From assembly GCF_963583255.1 (NCBI RefSeq), contig NC_084806.1:12116817-12180816 (forward strand): DNA of 64,000 nucleotides. The letters run 5' to 3'. A program made the translations under genes and the position numbers. This document shows, one piece after another, positions 61,060 through 64,000 of this stretch. Below the pieces are notes generated by a model, which was not told where the DNA came from, did no database searches, and worked only from the letters and a program-made list of their open reading frames with translations. The DNA comes from Pyrus communis. Its lineage: Eukaryota; Streptophyta; Magnoliopsida; Rosales; Rosaceae. Position 1 is the first letter of the stretch. Each line of letters starts with the position of its first letter.

Positions 61060-61254
61060 AGCATTCATATTCTTGAATTTGCTTTTTATTCTTCAAAGTG
61101 TTTATTTTTTTATTGATGGTGTGACTATACTTGAAGTTTTGAAGCATCAAGTTGCCTAATACCCTCGATTGATGAGGGATCAAGTCATGACGTAGTTCAA
61201 AAGAGTGATAGATTGTTTTGATGGTGATTTTGCCGTACATATTTTATGCTCTTG

Positions 61255-61430
61255 TGGGCTAGGAGATTTGGGCGTCACTTTTTAAGCTCGTACGAACAAT
61301 GAGCATTGGGTTGCCTTTTAAGCTTGTGTGGACAATGAGCATTGTTGCAGTGTGAAGTTTAGGCTCATGTAGGCGAGCAACATTGTTACTGTTTGCAGTT
61401 TAGGCTCGTGCAGGCGGGGAGCATTGGGTG
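61255..61430 (-). repeat. Short array downstream of gypsy integrase
   Basis: About four units of 40-50 bases containing (on the plus strand) TTTAGGCTCGTGCAGGCG or variants and ACAATGAGCATTG. They match the unit of the large array at 10920-11480 in reverse orientation. Confidence 0.65.
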
Positions 61431-61449
61431 TTTGTTTTAGGGGTAATAG

Positions 61450-62405
61450 CGCTTCAAGAATCTGCCGTTAATGGGGCTAATCTTCAAGCCGTCTTCTACC
61501 ATGATAAGGTAGGCACCGTTGGTGTAGACTTCTTGTATTACGTAAGGTCCATCCCACTTTGATGTGAATTTGCTTTTTGTTTTGTGACTCATGATGATGG
61601 GCCTTCATAATGCCAAGATAAGATCTCCATTTTGGAAAGACCTTAGGCGGACTTTCTTGTTAAATGTCTTGGATAGTCGTGCTTGAGCTTCGAGCCTATT
61701 TTCGTCGAGTGCTTCCAACTCTTGAAGTCGTAGCTTTGCGTTTTCCTCTTCAGTTAAGCCTTTTTGTATAACCATATTTAGTGAGGGGATTTGACTTTTG
61801 AGTGGCAGAACAGCTTCCACGTCATATACAAGAGAATAAGGTGTAGCTTGGGTATGAGTTCTATGTGTCATCCTATATGCCCAAAATGCTTCGCTTATTC
61901 TTTTATGCTAGTCTCTCTTTGTTCGGCTGATTACCTTCTTCAGGAGGTTGCACACCGTTTTGTTGAATGCTTCCGCAAGATCATTGGTCGGAACATGATA
62001 CATGGAAGACTTGTGCTACTTGAACTTGTATTTCTCGCAGAGCTCATCCATGAATCGGTTGGAGAACTGTTTTTCGTTGTCAATGATGATGTAGCAAGGC
62101 ACAACATATCGGTGGATGATATGCTCCTTGATGAAACGGACGACAGTTTCCTTCTTGACTTCCCTTAGGGGTACGACTTCAACCCATTTGGAGAAGTAGG
62201 TAGTTGTAGCTAGGATGTAGGCTTCTCTGGTAGACGACTTTGGTGTGATTGGTCCAATGACGTCTAATCCCCATGCATCAAATGGCCATAAAGCAACCGT
62301 AGGGTGTAATGGCTCAAGTGGTTGATGTATGAAGTTGGCGTGGAATTGGTAGGCTTGGCCATAAAGTAAATCGTCCACCCATTTCCTCCAACATCCTGCG
62401 TACAT
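61450..62405 (-). pseudogene. Ty3/gypsy (Tat-type) integrase remnant
   Basis: Reading from 62405 down: F-H-A-N-F-I-H-Q-P after a damaged zinc-finger region without its Cys pair, then W-P-F-D-A-W-G-L-D-V-I-G-P-I-T-P-K-S-S (first catalytic Asp) and Y-F-S-K-W-V-E-V-V-P-L-R-E-V. The second-Asp block reads I-I-I-D-N-E-K-Q-F-S-N, with E for the usual G. A shifted segment follows to about 61872, then Q-A-T-P-Y-S-L-V-Y-D-V-E-A-V-L-P-L and the C-terminal A-R-L-S-K-T-F-N-K-K-V-R. Gag, protease, reverse transcriptase and RNase H are absent: the element is truncated at about 62405. Non-functional. Confidence 0.88.
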
Positions 62406-63035
62406 TCTTTTCTTTATTTTTTTAATATATTAGGAAATCATTTCCTGATTTTTCTCTCCTACTGAGGAGGGATAACTTGTCATTGGGGACCCCTCGGGTG
62501 GTTAATTCCCGGTGAGACATTTCCGTTGGAGGCTCTGTCATCGGGGCAAAGTGTGACGGTTTGTATGAACATGCTATGCCTTTTTCTTATAGGATAAGTC
62601 TTCCTCTTAATGCTTTGCAGTACGAAGTATATGCTGTTGTCTTGTTTTTCTCTGCTTGGGTCTTGGTCATGGAGGGCACTTCCTCTCTTTCGGTAAAATG
62701 GAGAAATCTGCTGAAGCTTTCCTGAAGCATTTTCGGTTGCTTTTCTGGTTTGTATTCCACTTTGCATTGATTCTTTCCATGGCTAACAAGAAAAGGAGGG
62801 CATATGTACTGAGCTTACATAACTTCATGATCAAATTTGGTATATACTTTTACTGTATGAATTTCTCTTAAATATTGTTCCTTTCCCGGCCAGCAGATTA
62901 TGTAAAGCTTGTAATTATACTAGTGCATCTCGACAACTAGAGAAATGTTTTAGTATGACGATCATACTAATACAGCGTTATTAATTCATGTGTCATAATG
63001 TAAATAAATAAATAACATGATTGATATGTCATAAA
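62406..63035. other. Unrecognised sequence, possibly mobile-element derived
   Basis: The minus strand has a 95-codon frame (62480-62767) with no recognisable domain. The GC-richer part at 62460-62760 differs from the AT-rich flanks and may be another piece of an LTR element. No repeat partner is in the window. Confidence 0.35.
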
Positions 63036-63363
63036 TGTTGAGAATGAGTCCTATATTGATGGGAGTAGGGACCTTGCATGAGCTTATAAGAGGTTGGGCT
63101 TATAAGAGGTTGAGCTACTCTCTATATTGCCAATTGGTTTTATGACGGAACCTCAACTTTCTTTATTGTATCAAAGCAGGTTATCCCACGTGTGAAACCA
63201 AACGGCCACAAGCTCTTCACGTCATCCCGTTGTGTTGTCTACGTGTTAGGCTTGAAAATTCACCACACATGAGGGGGCATGCTAAGAATGAGTTCCACGT
63301 TGATGGGAGAATGAACTTTGCATGACCTTATAAAAAGTTGAGTTACTCCCCATATTGCCTTCA
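63036..63363 (+). mobile_element. Complete TRIM retrotransposon
   Basis: The 5' LTR (63036-63165, 130 bases) starts TGTTGAGAATGAG. The primer-binding site TTGTATCAAAGC (63166-63177) resembles the Met-tRNA site with two changes. The polypurine tract GAGGGGGCA (63271-63279) precedes a 3' LTR (63280-63363), which starts TGCTAAGAATGAG and has lost about 30 bases near its end. A perfect target duplication ATAAA flanks it (63031-63035, 63364-63368). The 5' LTR carries a 16-base tandem duplication (GCTTATAAGAGGTTGG at 63082 and 63098). It has no coding capacity. Confidence 0.85.
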
Positions 63364-63368
63364 ATAAA

Positions 63369-64000
63369 TTCATATATCATAGATTTATAGTACGAAACGT
63401 GGCAGTTAGTTGCATAGTGGGTTCTAAAAGAAAAGAAACTGCTTCAGGCTTGCTTCGGTTTAAGCCGCAAGGGATTTCGCCTGCTTCGTAAGCGAGGGAT
63501 TAAATGGAAACTGCTTAAGAGGTTCGACATCTATTTTGTCGGCGCTCAAAACTTCTGGGCAACTGATAAATACCAAATGCAAATTGTTTTTTAAAATGAC
63601 ACATAAAAGTGTAATCGAAGTCTTAAAACAGGTAAAAGATCCCTAAACTTAAGATAAAACTATTGAAGTTGAATGCATGCATTCTTCTTCAGGAAAGATG
63701 CAACTAAATTAACTAATGAAGAGAAAGTAGGGTAAGCATGATCACAATTACTGACCAACAGACTGCTGTAGCTATCAATTTAATTACTTCTTGGTTGATG
63801 AAGAGTACTTAATTAAAGTCGACAAAGTTTTTAGTGCAGTGAAATTGATTTATATTTCATGATTTTTAAATACGAAATAAATAACAAATATGCATATTAT
63901 AACATAATTAGTAAATGAATAAGCACCGTAAATTTTAAACTCTAAACTCTCACATGACATTGTGATGATTACAATACCTAATAATGAATACTTTGAAAGC
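63369..64000. other. Intergenic DNA, nothing recognised
   Basis: AT-rich right end of the window; no gene or repeat recognised. Confidence 0.5.

Overview
This 64 kb window is plant nuclear DNA. It is AT-rich and intron-bearing, with many mobile elements. The repeat families (Cassandra with a 5S-derived LTR, a Tat-type Ty3/gypsy element, a TGTTGAGAATGAG-type TRIM, PIF/Harbinger) and the two intact genes suggest a Rosaceae genome such as apple or pear. That assignment rests on recognition, not on a search.

Only two complete protein-coding genes are supported. (1) 18961-22755 (+) is an eight-exon homologue of Arabidopsis KMS1/KMS2 (VMP1 family, ER/Golgi membrane protein). All seven intron phases close to a 425-residue protein, and intron 1 has a GC donor. 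(2) 39666-45787 (-) is a twelve-exon TIME FOR COFFEE (TIC) homologue, a nuclear clock regulator. All junctions close to 1601 residues, including a Q/S-rich C-terminal half in one 2.5 kb exon. I see no sign that the two genes work together.

From left to right: an orphan first exon of a hexose transporter with a TATA-like motif (1.7-2.0 kb); an RNase H fragment (2.6-3.0 kb); a degenerate Ty1/copia element (4.7-8.6 kb) ending near a 27-base G run; an unrecognised gene-like relic (8.65-9.8 kb); a tandem array matching the 3' region of a gypsy element (10.8-11.6 kb); a complete but mutated PIF/Harbinger element (12.3-16.9 kb) with a Cassandra element inside it; the KMS1-like gene; MITEs and a probable solo LTR (24-31 kb); a minus-strand copia remnant with a second Cassandra in its reverse transcriptase (32.9-36.3 kb); a SINE with an 18-bp target duplication (36.9 kb); the TIC gene; a GC-rich promoter-like stretch (47-48 kb); a decayed RTE-like LINE (50.1-52.3 kb); nested palindromic elements (52.8-56.5 kb); the 3' half of a Tat-type gypsy element with LTR, arrays and an opposite-strand ORF (57.5-62.4 kb); and a complete TRIM (63.0-63.4 kb).

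The window is therefore an ordinary two-gene plant segment with a well-layered record of transposition. The strongest structures worth checking are the two nested Cassandra insertions, the antisense ORF in the gypsy element, the GC-AG intron, and the duplicated palindrome at 52.8-53.6 kb. I found no evidence of an entirely new biological system.
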